Positions 14,524-24,037 of a stretch of 64,000 nt of DNA are shown here, piece after piece. Under the pieces are notes generated by a model that saw only the letters and a list, made by a program, of their open reading frames with translations, ran no database searches and was not told where the DNA came from. The translations under genes were made by a program, and so were the position numbers. The stretch spans positions 124,001 through 188,000 of the forward strand of contig MPMM01000004.1 in the NCBI GenBank assembly GCA_002238505.1, given 5' to 3'. Position 1 is the first letter of the stretch. Every line of letters starts with the position of its first letter. The stretch comes from SAR202 cluster bacterium bin22. Lineage in GTDB: Bacteria; Chloroflexota; Dehalococcoidia; Lucifugimonadales; UBA3495.

Positions 14524-17439
14524 GTGATTTCCAACAACGCCAGGGTGGCCAGGGCCCTTTATCTCCTGAAACTGGAACTCGACAATTTTGTTCCCCGTGA
14601 ATTTTCCAGCCACCACGATGACCAGGTCGTTACCGTTCTGAATCAGATTCTGAGCCAGAACCGGGACGCCCAGAGACCCTTCCACAACATGAAAACCCAG
14701 GACTTGCTGGTCGTAGTCCAGGCCTCCTGGTGGAATGTCTTCGACCGCGCCATGGGCGGCATCGAACCCGGCCTGGTCCGGGAAGTAGCCTTCGCCCACG
14801 AAAACTGGGCCAGTCGCCACAATTTCTCCGGGGAGTCTGCCTACCAGGTCCTCTCCGCTGTCCAGCAATTGCTGGCTGCCATGTCCTGCCCCAGCACCCT
14901 GGAACTCGACATGCTCAAGCGCGAGTGCCTCGAATCGGAGATTGAGGTCGATATAGAGGAAGCCGAAGAAGCCCTGGCATCTTCGGTTGATGTGCCCGCC
15001 GCCGGGGTCGAACCGACCCCATCCCAGTCAGATGAAACTCCCGTCGAAGAGCCGGCGGAAGTCACCGAAACGATTTCAACCGGAGAGGCCGGGGCTCAGG
15101 CTGTTGACGAAGACCCCTACATGGCTGAATTGGTTCGCCTTCTCGTCGAGTCGTCGGCATTGCAGGAACAGGACTATGTGGCCCGGGCCTCCACGCCTGC
15201 CGCCGTGCCCCGCTACCCTGAAGTAGCAATTTTTCCTGACTTGAACTCCGCTCTGCTCCGCTCGCTTGCCGACCTTAACGTTGAACGTCTCCTGGCTTAC
15301 CAGGAGGAGGCCTTGGCTGTCGTGCTGGCCGGTGGCAGTGTGGCCCTGGAAGCCGGTCGCGCTTCCGACGAATTTCTATCCTGGTCCGTCCCCATGGCGG
15401 AAGCGCTGCAGCGTAGCCCGGGCAGCAACGGTCTGGTCCTTTGCCCGGATGAACCATCTGCCGCCCACGCCGCCGCGCAGCTGGAAGGCCTGTATCCCTC
15501 TGTGGGACTGTCGGTCATAAACGCGTCCGCAGATACTTCCGCCCTTGCCGCCCTTGCCGCCCTTGACGACAGCGAACCGCCCTTCGTCCTGATTGCCACC
15601 CCCGATGTGTTGAACGCCTCTCTGGCCGGCCTTGGCGATGGTTGGCTGGCCTTTATGCGGTGTCTGAGGTTCGTGGTTATCGACCAGGCCCAGCAGTACC
15701 AGGGCCGATTTGGAGCCAACATCGCCGTCCTGCTGAGGCGCCTCTTCCACCGTCTGGCAATTTTGGGCGCCTCTCCCCAGGCCCTTGCGGTTGTTCAGGG
15801 CAGCGGCAATGCCGGTGAACTGGCCTTGATTCTTACCGGCAGGAGCTTTGAAGAGATTCGCGGCCTGGACGGGCCCGCTTCCGGCAGTCACTTCCTGTTC
15901 GTTGACCCTCTCGACCTGGAATCTCCGGGCCTTTCCAACATTGCCGGCCGCATCGCCCGTGCTGCGCTGGCCTGTGCCGACGCCGGCAAGTCAGTGGCAG
16001 TCTGTTGCGGCCCGTCTCTGCTCCAAACCTCCTGGCAGGCTGCTCAATCCTTGAACGAAGCCAACGGCGGCGACGAAAGCCGCATTGCCCTGGGTCTCGA
16101 CGGGACCGCCCCTTCTCCCCACGCCGGTGAGGCGGAAGATTCTCCACCGGCACCCGGGCGGGCCCTATTTTTGACCGCATCCCGCGCCAGCGCGGGTTTG
16201 CTTCGCGAGTTTGACGGCCTCATTCTTGCCGGTCAGCCCGCAACTTTTAGCGCCCTGCTCCAGTTGGCCGAAGGTGTTGGAAATGCGAATTTGGATAACG
16301 CATTCGCCCTCTTTTTCTCCGCCGGCAGCGCCGCCGACAGGTTCGCTGCCCACAACCTGGCCTCCCTGCTGGCAATGGGTCCCGACCACACCGTAGTGGA
16401 CCCCGACCTGGCCGAAGTCATCCGTCCCCACCTGCCGGCCCTCCTGCAGGAGTTGGAAGGCCGGGTATATTCCTTCTCTCGCGATGTCTTGGGGAACGCG
16501 GTATTCCAATCCCTCCGCCGGGAAGGGCCAGCCCTTGATCTGGAAGGCGATGACCCAACGCCGGAAGCCCCCCTGGGCCCCCAGACCCGGGAGAATTGGA
16601 TGCTGGTCAGTGAGGGCGAGTCCCTGGGGTCCGTTTCCCCATATGGCAAGTTCCGCGAGGTTTACCCCGGCAGCGTTATCGTCTTTGATGGCGCCAAGTA
16701 CCGCGCCGCCTTTATTGAGCCCGGCGCCGGTTTCCAGGAAGCCCCCGAAATACTTCTGGAAAGGTCCGACGCCCTGGCCAACCTGCGTACCGTCCCCACA
16801 TTCGATACTGCCGTTACGGTCACCGACGAATCCCTCCGCCTTTCCCCCGCTCAGGGTATATCCCTGTACTTGGGAAGAGCTTCGGCAGAAGAAACTCTGA
16901 CCAGCGTGTCCGTGGTCGATGAGTCGGGCAACCCCGGCTTCGACGGCGGCCCGGACGCCGGTTCAGAGGCGGAACAGGACCTGGTTACCGCCACATTTAC
17001 GCCCGAAGAGGAAATTTCCTGGCAGTTGACCGCCCCGGCCTTCTGGATGGACCTCGTTGGCTTGCTGGACGAAGGAGTCGCTGATACAGAGGGAGAAGAC
17101 TCCCCAGCCGCCATTGGCAGCGTCGTCGCCCTGGAACAGATGCTTCGGGTGGGCGCCCGGTTCACCTTCCCCGTCAACCAGTACGACCTGGCGACCTACT
17201 CTCAGGGTGCGACCATTTTCCTGGTGGAAGTCAGTCCTGCCGCCCAGGGAATTGCCAAAAAGACCTTCGACCTCTGGCGCGAAATCCTGACCTTTGGCGC
17301 CAATGTGGCTCGGCAATGCCGGTGCGCCTCCGGCTGTACCTGGTGCCTCCTTCCCTGCTCGCCCTGGGAGGGCAGCCTGGACAAGGCCGGCGGCCTCCTC
17401 CTGGCCGAACGCCTCCTGGCTGCCACCGAGGGCTCCTAG
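14524..17439 (+). CDS. Swt1-type HEPN domain fused to degenerate MrfA/YprA-like helicase
   Basis: A 971-residue protein. Residues about 5-120 resemble the Swt1-type HEPN domain (ALYLLKLELDNFVPREF, ending NFSGESAYQVLSAVQQLL), but the usual R-x4-H motif reads HENWAS (92-97). An acidic linker (140-200) leads to a DEAD-helicase fold like MrfA: the Q-like YQEEALAVVLAGG, a Walker A remnant AGRASDEFL (277-285), IATPDVLNASL, and VVIDQAQQYQGRFGANI, where DEAH is replaced by DQAQ (387-390). The C-terminus keeps the DUF1998-like cysteine cluster CRCASGCTWC (932-941). Catalysis by either domain looks lost, while the frame is intact, which implies a selected structural or binding role. GTG 14524 follows GAGGCATAAC. 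The fold assignments are by eye. Confidence 0.7.
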   Translation: MISNNARVARALYLLKLELDNFVPREFSSHHDDQVVTVLNQILSQNRDAQRPFHNMKTQDLLVVVQASWWNVFDRAMGGIEPGLVREVAFAHENWASRHNFSGESAYQVLSAVQQLLAAMSCPSTLELDMLKRECLESEIEVDIEEAEEALASSVDVPAAGVEPTPSQSDETPVEEPAEVTETISTGEAGAQAVDEDPYMAELVRLLVESSALQEQDYVARASTPAAVPRYPEVAIFPDLNSALLRSLADLNVERLLAYQEEALAVVLAGGSVALEAGRASDEFLSWSVPMAEALQRSPGSNGLVLCPDEPSAAHAAAQLEGLYPSVGLSVINASADTSALAALAALDDSEPPFVLIATPDVLNASLAGLGDGWLAFMRCLRFVVIDQAQQYQGRFGANIAVLLRRLFHRLAILGASPQALAVVQGSGNAGELALILTGRSFEEIRGLDGPASGSHFLFVDPLDLESPGLSNIAGRIARAALACADAGKSVAVCCGPSLLQTSWQAAQSLNEANGGDESRIALGLDGTAPSPHAGEAEDSPPAPGRALFLTASRASAGLLREFDGLILAGQPATFSALLQLAEGVGNANLDNAFALFFSAGSAADRFAAHNLASLLAMGPDHTVVDPDLAEVIRPHLPALLQELEGRVYSFSRDVLGNAVFQSLRREGPALDLEGDDPTPEAPLGPQTRENWMLVSEGESLGSVSPYGKFREVYPGSVIVFDGAKYRAAFIEPGAGFQEAPEILLERSDALANLRTVPTFDTAVTVTDESLRLSPAQGISLYLGRASAEETLTSVSVVDESGNPGFDGGPDAGSEAEQDLVTATFTPEEEISWQLTAPAFWMDLVGLLDEGVADTEGEDSPAAIGSVVALEQMLRVGARFTFPVNQYDLATYSQGATIFLVEVSPAAQGIAKKTFDLWREILTFGANVARQCRCASGCTWCLLPCSPWEGSLDKAGGLLLAERLLAATEGS

Positions 17440-17449
17440 AAATTATCTC

Positions 17450-17495
17450 AAAAGTCCCTTCCCTCTCGACGGGGGAAGGTTAGGATGGGGGTGAA
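17450..17495. repeat. Single family A palindromic repeat
   Basis: Palindrome at 17456-17479 with the GTTAGGATGGGGGTGA tail, 10 bp after the HEPN-helicase stop codon. Confidence 0.85.
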
Positions 17496-17591
17496 CCACC
17501 TCAGTTCAAAGTTTCCCGCCCGCCGCCAAATAACCGTTCCCAATGCTTTATCCTTCCCCTGATTCATTAATACCGCCCTAAGGACGTAACC

Positions 17592-18839
17592 ATGACCACT
17601 GCAACCCTGAACACCAACGCCGGCCGTCTCAATCGTACCCTGGCAGACCTGGGCCGCATTGGCGAAACCCCCCAGGGCATGATGCGTCTCGCCTACTCCC
17701 CCTACGACATCCAAGGCCGCGAGTACGTCATGGGACTGATGCGCCAGGCCGGACTGGAACTCCGAATAGACTCGGCCGGTAATATCATCGCCCGCAAGCC
17801 CGGCTCCGACCCCGGCCTTCCCGCCATCGCCCTGGGTTCCCACACCGACACGGTTCCCAACGGCGGCAAGTACGACGGCGCCCTGGGTGTTCTGGGCGCG
17901 GTCGAAGTGGCCCAGACCCTGGCCGAAAACGCCCACACCCTGCGCCACCCCCTGGAACTCATCGTCTTTACCAACGAAGAGGGCACCCGCTTCCACCGCT
18001 GGCTCCTGGGCAGCCGCGCCATGGCCGGCCTCCTGGAACCCGAGGACTACGACGCGGTGGACGACGAGGGCGTCGGCATCGCTCAGCGTCTGTCCGACAT
18101 AGGCGGCGACCTCTCCCGCATCGACCAGGCCCGCCGCTATCCCGGGGAACTGGCCGCCTACTTCGAACTGCACATCGAGCAGGGCCCGACCCTCCATCAG
18201 TCAGGCACTCCCCTCGGCGCGGTGACGGGCATAACCGGTCGCTTCGTCTTCAAGGTCGAGGTCCAGGGCATGGCCAACCACGCCGGTACCACTCCCATGC
18301 CCAACCGCCACGATGCCCTGGCCGCCGCTTCCCACCTGGTCCTGGCCACCCAGCGCCTGGCCACCGTGGACGAAATCTGCCGCGTGGCTACCGTCGGCAA
18401 CATGCAGGTAACCCCCAACGCCGTAAACGTGGTCCCCGGCGAGGTTGCCCTGGGGGTGGAATTTCGCGACGTGGACACCAACTCCCTGTCCGCCGCGGAA
18501 GCGACCCTCCGCCGCAGCGCCGCCGAGATTGCCGACGCCAACCGCGTCTCAATTTCCATCAGCCAGGTCGAAGCTGCCCGGTCAGTGCCCATGCCGGCCC
18601 GCATGCAGAACCTCGTTGCCGAGGCCGCCGACCAGGCCGGCCTGGAGTATCATTCCCTCCCCAGCGGCGCCGGTCACGACGCCCAGTCCATCGCGTCCAT
18701 AACCGAAGCCGGCATGGTTTTCGTGCCCAGCGTTGACGGCATCAGCCACTCGCCCAACGAATTTACCCTGCCTGCCGACTGTGCCAACGGCGCCCAGGCC
18801 CTGCTCAACATGCTCCTGATGGCCGACTCCCGACTCTAA
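17592..18839 (+). CDS. M20-family Zn hydrolase (allantoate amidohydrolase / N-carbamoyl-amino-acid hydrolase type)
   Basis: A 415-residue dinuclear zinc amidohydrolase. Metal and active-site blocks are in order: LGSHTDTVPNGGKYDGALG, FTNEEGTRF, FELHIEQGPTLHQSG, then the dimerisation-domain segment GMANHAGTTPMPNRHDA and the late histidine in DGISHSPNE. The combination HIEQGP plus NHAGTTPM is characteristic of the hydantoinase/carbamoylase branch, which releases ammonia and CO2 from N-carbamoyl compounds or ureides. ATG 17592 follows AAGGACGTAACC. With the amidase, GGT and amine oxidase genes nearby it suggests scavenging of organic nitrogen; the precise substrate is not determinable. Confidence 0.9.
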   Translation: MTTATLNTNAGRLNRTLADLGRIGETPQGMMRLAYSPYDIQGREYVMGLMRQAGLELRIDSAGNIIARKPGSDPGLPAIALGSHTDTVPNGGKYDGALGVLGAVEVAQTLAENAHTLRHPLELIVFTNEEGTRFHRWLLGSRAMAGLLEPEDYDAVDDEGVGIAQRLSDIGGDLSRIDQARRYPGELAAYFELHIEQGPTLHQSGTPLGAVTGITGRFVFKVEVQGMANHAGTTPMPNRHDALAAASHLVLATQRLATVDEICRVATVGNMQVTPNAVNVVPGEVALGVEFRDVDTNSLSAAEATLRRSAAEIADANRVSISISQVEAARSVPMPARMQNLVAEAADQAGLEYHSLPSGAGHDAQSIASITEAGMVFVPSVDGISHSPNEFTLPADCANGAQALLNMLLMADSRL

Positions 18840-18942
18840 TATCCATCCACGAACAGGCGCCAATATTCACCAATGGAATAATCGCCTTCTATTCGAACAT
18901 ATTCCTGTCAATTCGCCGATTAACTTCCCGGAGGCCCCCCGC

Positions 18943-19386
18943 ATGGACATCTCCGCCACCTACGTTTTCAACGCCCCCGCCGAAAAGGTCTGGAACACCC
19001 TGATGGACCCCCAGGCCCTCGCCGCCTGCGTCCCCGGCTGCCAAAGCCTCGAGCCCACCGGCGACAACCAGTACCAGGCCGTGGTCAATGTCGGAATGGG
19101 CCCCATCCGGGGCAACTTCACCGCCAAAGTCGCCATCACCGAAACCCAGCCCTACAATTCCTACCACCTCTCCCTCAGCGGCACCAGCAACATCGGCTTC
19201 GGCAGCGGCGAATCCCGGGTAACTTTGGAAGAACAGGACGGCAAGACCACCGTCCGCGTGGACAGCCAGGCCCAGGCCGGCGGCACCGTAGCCCGTGTCG
19301 GCCAGCGCATGATGGAAAACGCCGCCCGCACCCTCCTCGACCGTTTCTTCTCCTGCCTCCAGGAAAAAGTAAACCAAGGCGCGTAA
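18943..19386 (+). CDS. CoxG-like SRPBCC family protein
   Basis: A 147-residue START/Bet v 1-fold protein. The opening MDISATYVFNAPAEKVWNTL, then DPQALAACVPGCQSL and GPIRGNFTAKVAI, are typical of carbon-monoxide-dehydrogenase subunit G (CoxG)-like proteins. CoxG recruits CO dehydrogenase to the membrane, but many genomic homologues occur without cox genes, and none are seen here. A lipid- or membrane-associated accessory role is therefore all that can be inferred. ATG 18943 follows CGGAGGCCCCCCGC. Confidence 0.85.
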   Translation: MDISATYVFNAPAEKVWNTLMDPQALAACVPGCQSLEPTGDNQYQAVVNVGMGPIRGNFTAKVAITETQPYNSYHLSLSGTSNIGFGSGESRVTLEEQDGKTTVRVDSQAQAGGTVARVGQRMMENAARTLLDRFFSCLQEKVNQGA

Positions 19387-19435
19387 CTCCCTGTAACGTT
19401 CTCCGTTCCACGTCAACAGAAAGGAATTCCGAATT

Positions 19436-20731
19436 GTGATCAACGATACAAAAACAATTCTCCAAGTATCATGCTTGGCGGTGCTGCTCATTGTATTGAT
19501 TTTGGCCGGATTGACTCTCTATCGATTTAACATAGCGCTGGAAGACTTTAGAGAATCATTTATCTTTCAACCTGCGGGTTCTATCGGCTCTCTGAGTGTT
19601 GAGTCCCTTGCTCCGGAAATGATCCTGGAAAAAGTTGAGGACTTGCCCTCCCTTCCGGGTGTGAACGCAGGTGACCAACCGGGCGATGTCCTTGAAAGTT
19701 TTGATGAAGTCGAAAGACCAAAGATTCCTGGTTTTAGTGTGGACTCGGAAGATTCGGAGCCAGATGAGGTCAATTCCATACAAGAATCGGAACTTCTGCC
19801 TGAAGAATCTAGTGCTTCCACGCCTGAAGTAAAGGTTGACTCAGGAAATATCTGTAATAGAACTCCTGAGATTCAAGAAATCCTGATAGACATGCTGGAA
19901 ATCAAGAGCTGCCGAGACATCACCGGTGAGGAACTGGTACGTGTCCGCCAGTTGAATTTAAGGGAAATCCCACTAAAGGTTGGAGATCTGGACGGTTTCA
20001 TTAACTTGACGGATTTAACCGTACAGACTGATGAGGCCGCATTGGGCTTATTGGATGACCTGGTAAATCTCAAGCGCTTGGGTATGGCGGTAAAGATACC
20101 TCCTTCTCTTGGCCTGTTCCAAAAGCTAGCGTCATTGCAGGAATTATCTCTTGTTGTTGAAGTCAGGAAAGACGCTGAGAGCTTAAGTTTGGAAGGTGTC
20201 TTTGAAGGATTGGATGATCTGGAACATCTTGAATTGGAAACTAGGGCTGGGTCCGATGGCCTTTCAGTCACCCTTTCGACGGGTAGTTTGGTTGGCATGC
20301 CGAAGTTGCAGCAATTGCAAGTCTCAAACGTAAACCGAATAGAATCGGGCGTGTTCTCCGATTTGCCCGCTTTACGGGCAGCAAGTTTGCAGGCTATTGA
20401 CTTGCCAGATCATCTGAGTAAACCATAGCTTCCTTCTGACGCCTTTGTTGACAATTCGGACCTGCAAAGCATTAGGGTCAGCGGGTTTAAGGAAGCTTCA
20501 ACTTTGGAGCTTGATTCGCTAAACGTGGCATGTCGTATGCGGCGGAATATAGAAGTTAACTACGGTGACGACTTCAAAGTAGTTGTTCAAGGAAAAGTGG
20601 TTGAAGTAGTAGATTACGATACGGACGAAAATAGCCTCGAGTGCACACTTCGAGTGGCTCCGGTCGAAACTGAAAACTGGGAAGAAGTTAGTGTAACCGT
20701 CCCACATTTGCCACAGTCGAATAGGAGTTAA
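19436..20731 (+). pseudogene. LRR-containing membrane-anchored protein interrupted by in-frame TAG
   Basis: From GTG 19436 the frame encodes an N-terminal membrane anchor (residues about 8-30, LAVLLIVLILAGLTL), an acidic linker and leucine-rich repeats (for example LVNLKRLGMAVKIPPSLGLF, LASLQELSLVVE, LDDLEHLELE and MPKLQQLQVSN). A TAG stop at 20426-20428 ends it after 330 residues. The same frame continues without further stops to TAA 20729-20731, resuming LPSDAFVDNSDLQSIRVSGF in LRR register. The stop is thus a single nonsense change, a sequencing error or a read-through site. The gene is AT-richer than its neighbours, and its stop lies 4 bp before the amidase ATG. Function unknown. Confidence 0.75.
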
Positions 20732-20735
20732 AACC

Positions 20736-22085
20736 ATGCCCCAACCCCACGAACTAACCGTCTCCGAAGCCGCCGCCCTCATCCGCCGCCGGGAACTCTC
20801 CGCAGCGGACTTGGCCCAGTCCCTCCTCGACCGCATTGACTCCCTCGAACCCTCCCTCAGTGCGTGGGTGTACCTCGACCGGGCCACCGTCCTTTCCGAC
20901 GCCCAGGCCAGGGACCGGGAAATTGCCTCCGGCGCCCAGCCCGGCCCCCTTCACGGCATCCCCGTCGGAGTCAAGGACATCTACTACACCGCCGGCATTC
21001 CCACCACCGCCTGCTCCCGCGTGTACGCCGACTTTGTTCCCGACCATGATGCTGCACCCGTAGCCCTGCTCAAGCAGGCCGGCGCCATCATGCTGGGCAA
21101 GACCGTAACCACCGAGTTCGCCTGCATGGACCCTTCCCCCGCCGTAAATCCTTGGAACGCTGCCCACACCCCGGGCGGCTCCAGCAGCGGTTCCGCCGTC
21201 GCCGTCGCCTCCGGCATGTGTCCCGCCGCCCTGGGATCCCAGACCGTCGGGTCCGTGCTGCGCCCCGCCTCTTACAACGGCGTCGTCGGCTTCAAGCCCA
21301 GCTACGGCCGCGTCAGCCGCTTCGGCGTCATCCCGGTTAGCTGGTCCCTCGACACTATGGGCTGGATGACCAGGACTGTCGAAGATGCCGCTCTCCTGCT
21401 CCAGGTCATGGCCGGTCCCGATTCCAACGATTGGGTCGCATCGGACCTCGACGTTCCCGACTACCTTGCCGCCCTCGACTCTGGGTCCGCCCCCCGGGTC
21501 GGCGTAATCCGCCAGTTCTTCTACGACCACGCCGACGAGGAGACCCGCCAGCACACCAATGCCATGGTCGAACGCCTGGCCGAGGCGGGAGCCGAGGTCG
21601 AGGAGATTCCCCTGCCGCCCAGCATGGACACCGCCATTGAAGACCAGCAGATTGTCATGGCCGTGGAGGGCTCGACCTTTCACGAACCCATGTACCGCCA
21701 GCAGGCCATGGACTACCAGCCCGGCATCCGGGGCATGATCCAGCGGGGCCTCGACACCGACGCCGTCACCTATTCCCGCGCCATGGAACGGCGCCAGCAG
21801 TTCATCACCGACATGCGCCGCCTGGCTGAGCGGGTTGATATCCTCTTGACTCCATCAACTCCCACTCCCTCCCTTCCAGACCTGACCAACACCGGCAACA
21901 CCATGTTCCAGGGTCCCTGGACCTCCTGCGGCCTGCCGGCCATAACCCTGCCCTCCGGTCTGGCGGCGTCAGGTCTACCCATGGGCCTGCAGCTTGTAGG
22001 CCAGTACCTGGCCGAAGACCGACTGCTCGCCGCCGCCCGCTGGTGCGAACAAACCATGAACGTCACCCTGTCCCCATCCCTGTAG
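20736..22085 (+). CDS. Amidase-signature family hydrolase
   Basis: A 449-residue amidase-signature enzyme hydrolysing a carboxamide to acid and ammonia. The Ser-cisSer-Lys triad is visible: lysine in GIPVGVKDIYYTAGI, the cis-serine in TPGGSSSGSAVAVASG, and the nucleophile region QTVGSVLRPASYNGVVG, where the usual DTGGS is altered to TVGS. The length fits GatA-like amidases, but no gatB or gatC is adjacent, so a catabolic role is favoured. ATG 20736 follows ATAGGAGTTAAAACC, and the preceding LRR frame ends inside that leader. Confidence 0.9.
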   Translation: MPQPHELTVSEAAALIRRRELSAADLAQSLLDRIDSLEPSLSAWVYLDRATVLSDAQARDREIASGAQPGPLHGIPVGVKDIYYTAGIPTTACSRVYADFVPDHDAAPVALLKQAGAIMLGKTVTTEFACMDPSPAVNPWNAAHTPGGSSSGSAVAVASGMCPAALGSQTVGSVLRPASYNGVVGFKPSYGRVSRFGVIPVSWSLDTMGWMTRTVEDAALLLQVMAGPDSNDWVASDLDVPDYLAALDSGSAPRVGVIRQFFYDHADEETRQHTNAMVERLAEAGAEVEEIPLPPSMDTAIEDQQIVMAVEGSTFHEPMYRQQAMDYQPGIRGMIQRGLDTDAVTYSRAMERRQQFITDMRRLAERVDILLTPSTPTPSLPDLTNTGNTMFQGPWTSCGLPAITLPSGLAASGLPMGLQLVGQYLAEDRLLAAARWCEQTMNVTLSPSL

Positions 22086-22210
22086 CCCCCCACCAATCCA
22101 TGTCCCCCCAAACGCGACACCACTGCCCTTGTAGGGGCGGGTTTCAAACCCGCCCCGCCCCCAGCCCGCAAGTCATGCCCCCCGATCCCAGCCGAAGCCC
22201 CCAACCCCCC

Positions 22211-22745
22211 GTAGGGGCAGACCTGCGTGTCTGCCCTGGCCGCTGCCCCATCCCCCAAATCCATTAGTCATGTCGCCCTGAGCGCAGCCGAAGGGCCTAA
22301 AATCCCACCCGACTGTCCGGTTGCGGGTCCCAAAGCTGGTCTGCCCAATCCCCCGAGCGCCAATCCATGCCCCCCGAGCTCTGCCGAAGCCCCCAAACCA
22401 CGGTATGGGCAGACCTGCGTGTCTGCCCTGGCCCACTGCCCCATCCCCCAAGCCATAAACCATGTCGCCCTGAGCGCAGCCGAAGGGCCTAAAATCCCAC
22501 CCAACTGTCCGGATGCGGGTCCCAAAGCTGGTCTGCCCAATCCCCCGAGCGCCAACCATATCCCCCCGAGCCCAGCCGAAGCCCCCAAACCACGGTATGG
22601 GCAGACCTGCGTGTCTGCCCAAGCCCGCTGCCGCAACCCCCAAGCCATAAATCATGTCGCCCTGAGCGCAGCCGAAGGGCCTAAAATCCCACCCGACTAT
22701 CCGGTTGCGGGTCCCAAAACTGGTCTGCCGGATGCGGCCCCCGCC
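22211..22745. repeat. 192-bp tandem repeat, about 2.8 copies
   Basis: Units start at 22211, 22403 and 22595, exactly 192 bp apart. Each begins with GGGCAGACCTGCGTGTCTGC, then has GTCGCCCTGAGCGCAGCCGA, CCTAAAATCCCACCC and GGTCTGCC segments. The third unit is truncated after GGTCTGCCGGATGC. The unit is itself a mosaic of shorter repeats found elsewhere in the window. Confidence 0.92.
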
Positions 22746-22857
22746 CCCCCCGCCCCACCCCCCAAGCCATAAGGTCATGTCGCCCCGAGCCCGGCCGAAA
22801 GACCTAAAATCCATACCAGAAACCAGGCCCAGCCAACCGCAACCAACATCAAACCCG

Positions 22858-22900
22858 AAGTTCCCCCCTCGCCCTATGGGAGAGGGGCCGGGGGTGAGGG
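22858..22900. repeat. Family D palindromic repeat
   Basis: GTTCCCCCCTCGCCC(T)ATGGGAGAGGGG followed by CCGGGGGTGAGGGCCC. Two more copies lie at 23862-23905 and 23984-24025, and an inverted copy lies at 44494-44530 inside the ATP synthase operon. Confidence 0.85.
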
Positions 22901-23242
22901 CCCGCACCGGGAAGAGGGCCAACCCCCTGAACGCCAACCATATCCCCCCCTAGCCCAGCCAAAGGCCCCCCAACCCCCCGTAGGGGCAGACCCACGTGTC
23001 TGCCCTGCGTCCCACCCATTCAACCAATCCCATCATGAAAATTCACTCCCCTTCGCGGACAACTCTCCCCCCATTCGTCCTGAGCTTGTCGAAGGACCTG
23101 CCCCTTCGCAAATACCCCCCTGACACTCCCCCCTTGCCACCCTGGAAAACCCGTCCCTACCATAATCAGTAACTGGCCCAATAACTTCCCACAAACACAC
23201 CAGGGCCAAATCCAATTCGCCACGGAGGACAACGGACAGCTC

Positions 23243-23746
23243 ATGCCAAACACCAACGGAAAATCCCCCGACCACTCCCAAATCACTGACATCATGCCCC
23301 GCCCCAGCCGGCTCCCGACCGCAGCCGGCAATCCCTACACGCCCTCCGAACCCGCGGTAATCGAGAGCGACGCCCAATCCCTCGACCTCTCGGACCTTAC
23401 CTTTCGTCAGCAGGCCGCCCTGGCCGTAATCGCCCACGCTCCCACCAGGGCCGAGGCCGCCCGTCTGGCCGGCGTCGGTGAGTCCACCCTGCGCCGATGG
23501 TTCACAAACCCCTCCTTCCGGCGGCAGGTGGACCTCGTCCGCCAGGAGTCAACCACCCGTGTCAGCCAGGAAGTCCAGAAACTGCTGCCCTTGTGCATCT
23601 CCGTCTTTGCCGACGCCATGCAGTCCCCCGACCCCGCCCTGCGTCTTCGTGCCGCCCGCTACTCCCTCTCCCTCATCGTCCGCCTCGGCGACGCCGACAA
23701 GCTCAACGAAGACCTCCAGGATCTCCAAGACCTCCCCACATCCTGA
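23243..23746 (+). CDS. Helix-turn-helix protein of unknown role
   Basis: A 167-residue protein. Residues about 55-95 (LTFRQQAALAVIAHAPTRAE, then AARLAGVGESTLRRWF) form a clear helix-turn-helix, followed by a helical C-terminal half (VQKLLPLCISVFADAMQSPD and RAARYSLSLIVRLGD). The arrangement resembles phage small-terminase or phBC6A51-type HTH proteins, but no phage genes adjoin it. It lies between repeat clusters, 290 bp before another unrecognised gene. ATG 23243 has only a weak ribosome site. A regulator or DNA-binding adaptor is the most that can be inferred. Confidence 0.65.
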   Translation: MPNTNGKSPDHSQITDIMPRPSRLPTAAGNPYTPSEPAVIESDAQSLDLSDLTFRQQAALAVIAHAPTRAEAARLAGVGESTLRRWFTNPSFRRQVDLVRQESTTRVSQEVQKLLPLCISVFADAMQSPDPALRLRAARYSLSLIVRLGDADKLNEDLQDLQDLPTS

Positions 23747-23756
23747 AAACCCCCCA

Positions 23757-24027
23757 ACCCAAAGTCCCTTCCCCCTCGAAGGGGGAAGGTTAGAGCCTGT
23801 CCTGATCCTGCCGAAGGAATGGGGGTGACCCCCCCACCCACAAACCAACATCAATACCGAAGTTCCCCCCTCGCCCACTGGGAGAGGGGCCGGGGGTGAG
23901 GGCCCGCACCAGGAAGCGCGCCCGGTCCCGAGGGCCAACCCCCAATCAAAAACGAGCGCAAATGACCCTGAAAACCAAAATGCTCCCCTCCCCCTATGGG
24001 AAAGGGGCCGGGGGTGAGGGCCCCCAA
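23757..24027. repeat. Family A and family D repeats between two unknown genes
   Basis: One family A palindrome with the CCTGTCCTGATCCTGCCG insert (23766-23789), then family D copies at 23862-23905 and 23984-24025. The last ends 10 bp before the start codon of the next gene and includes part of its leader. Confidence 0.85.
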
Positions 24028-24037
24028 GGAGCAAACC

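Larger units (their letters stand above)
22086..23242. other. Repeat-dominated gene-free region
   Basis: About 1.15 kb made almost wholly of interspersed repeats: a GTAGGGGCGGGTT palindrome (22133-22158), the 192-bp tandem array (22211-22745), family B elements, a family D element (22858-22900), GTAGGGGCAGACC at about 22980 and TCCTGAGCTTGTCGAAGGAC near 23080. Long open frames exist on both strands but only as translated repeat. Confidence 0.75.

Noticed and set aside
22173-22937. A 254-codon minus-strand frame with a perfect 64-residue internal repeat
   Set aside because: The repeat follows directly from the 192-bp DNA tandem array. Both strands are open, no ribosome site or known domain is present, and the segments recur in intergenic repeats elsewhere.
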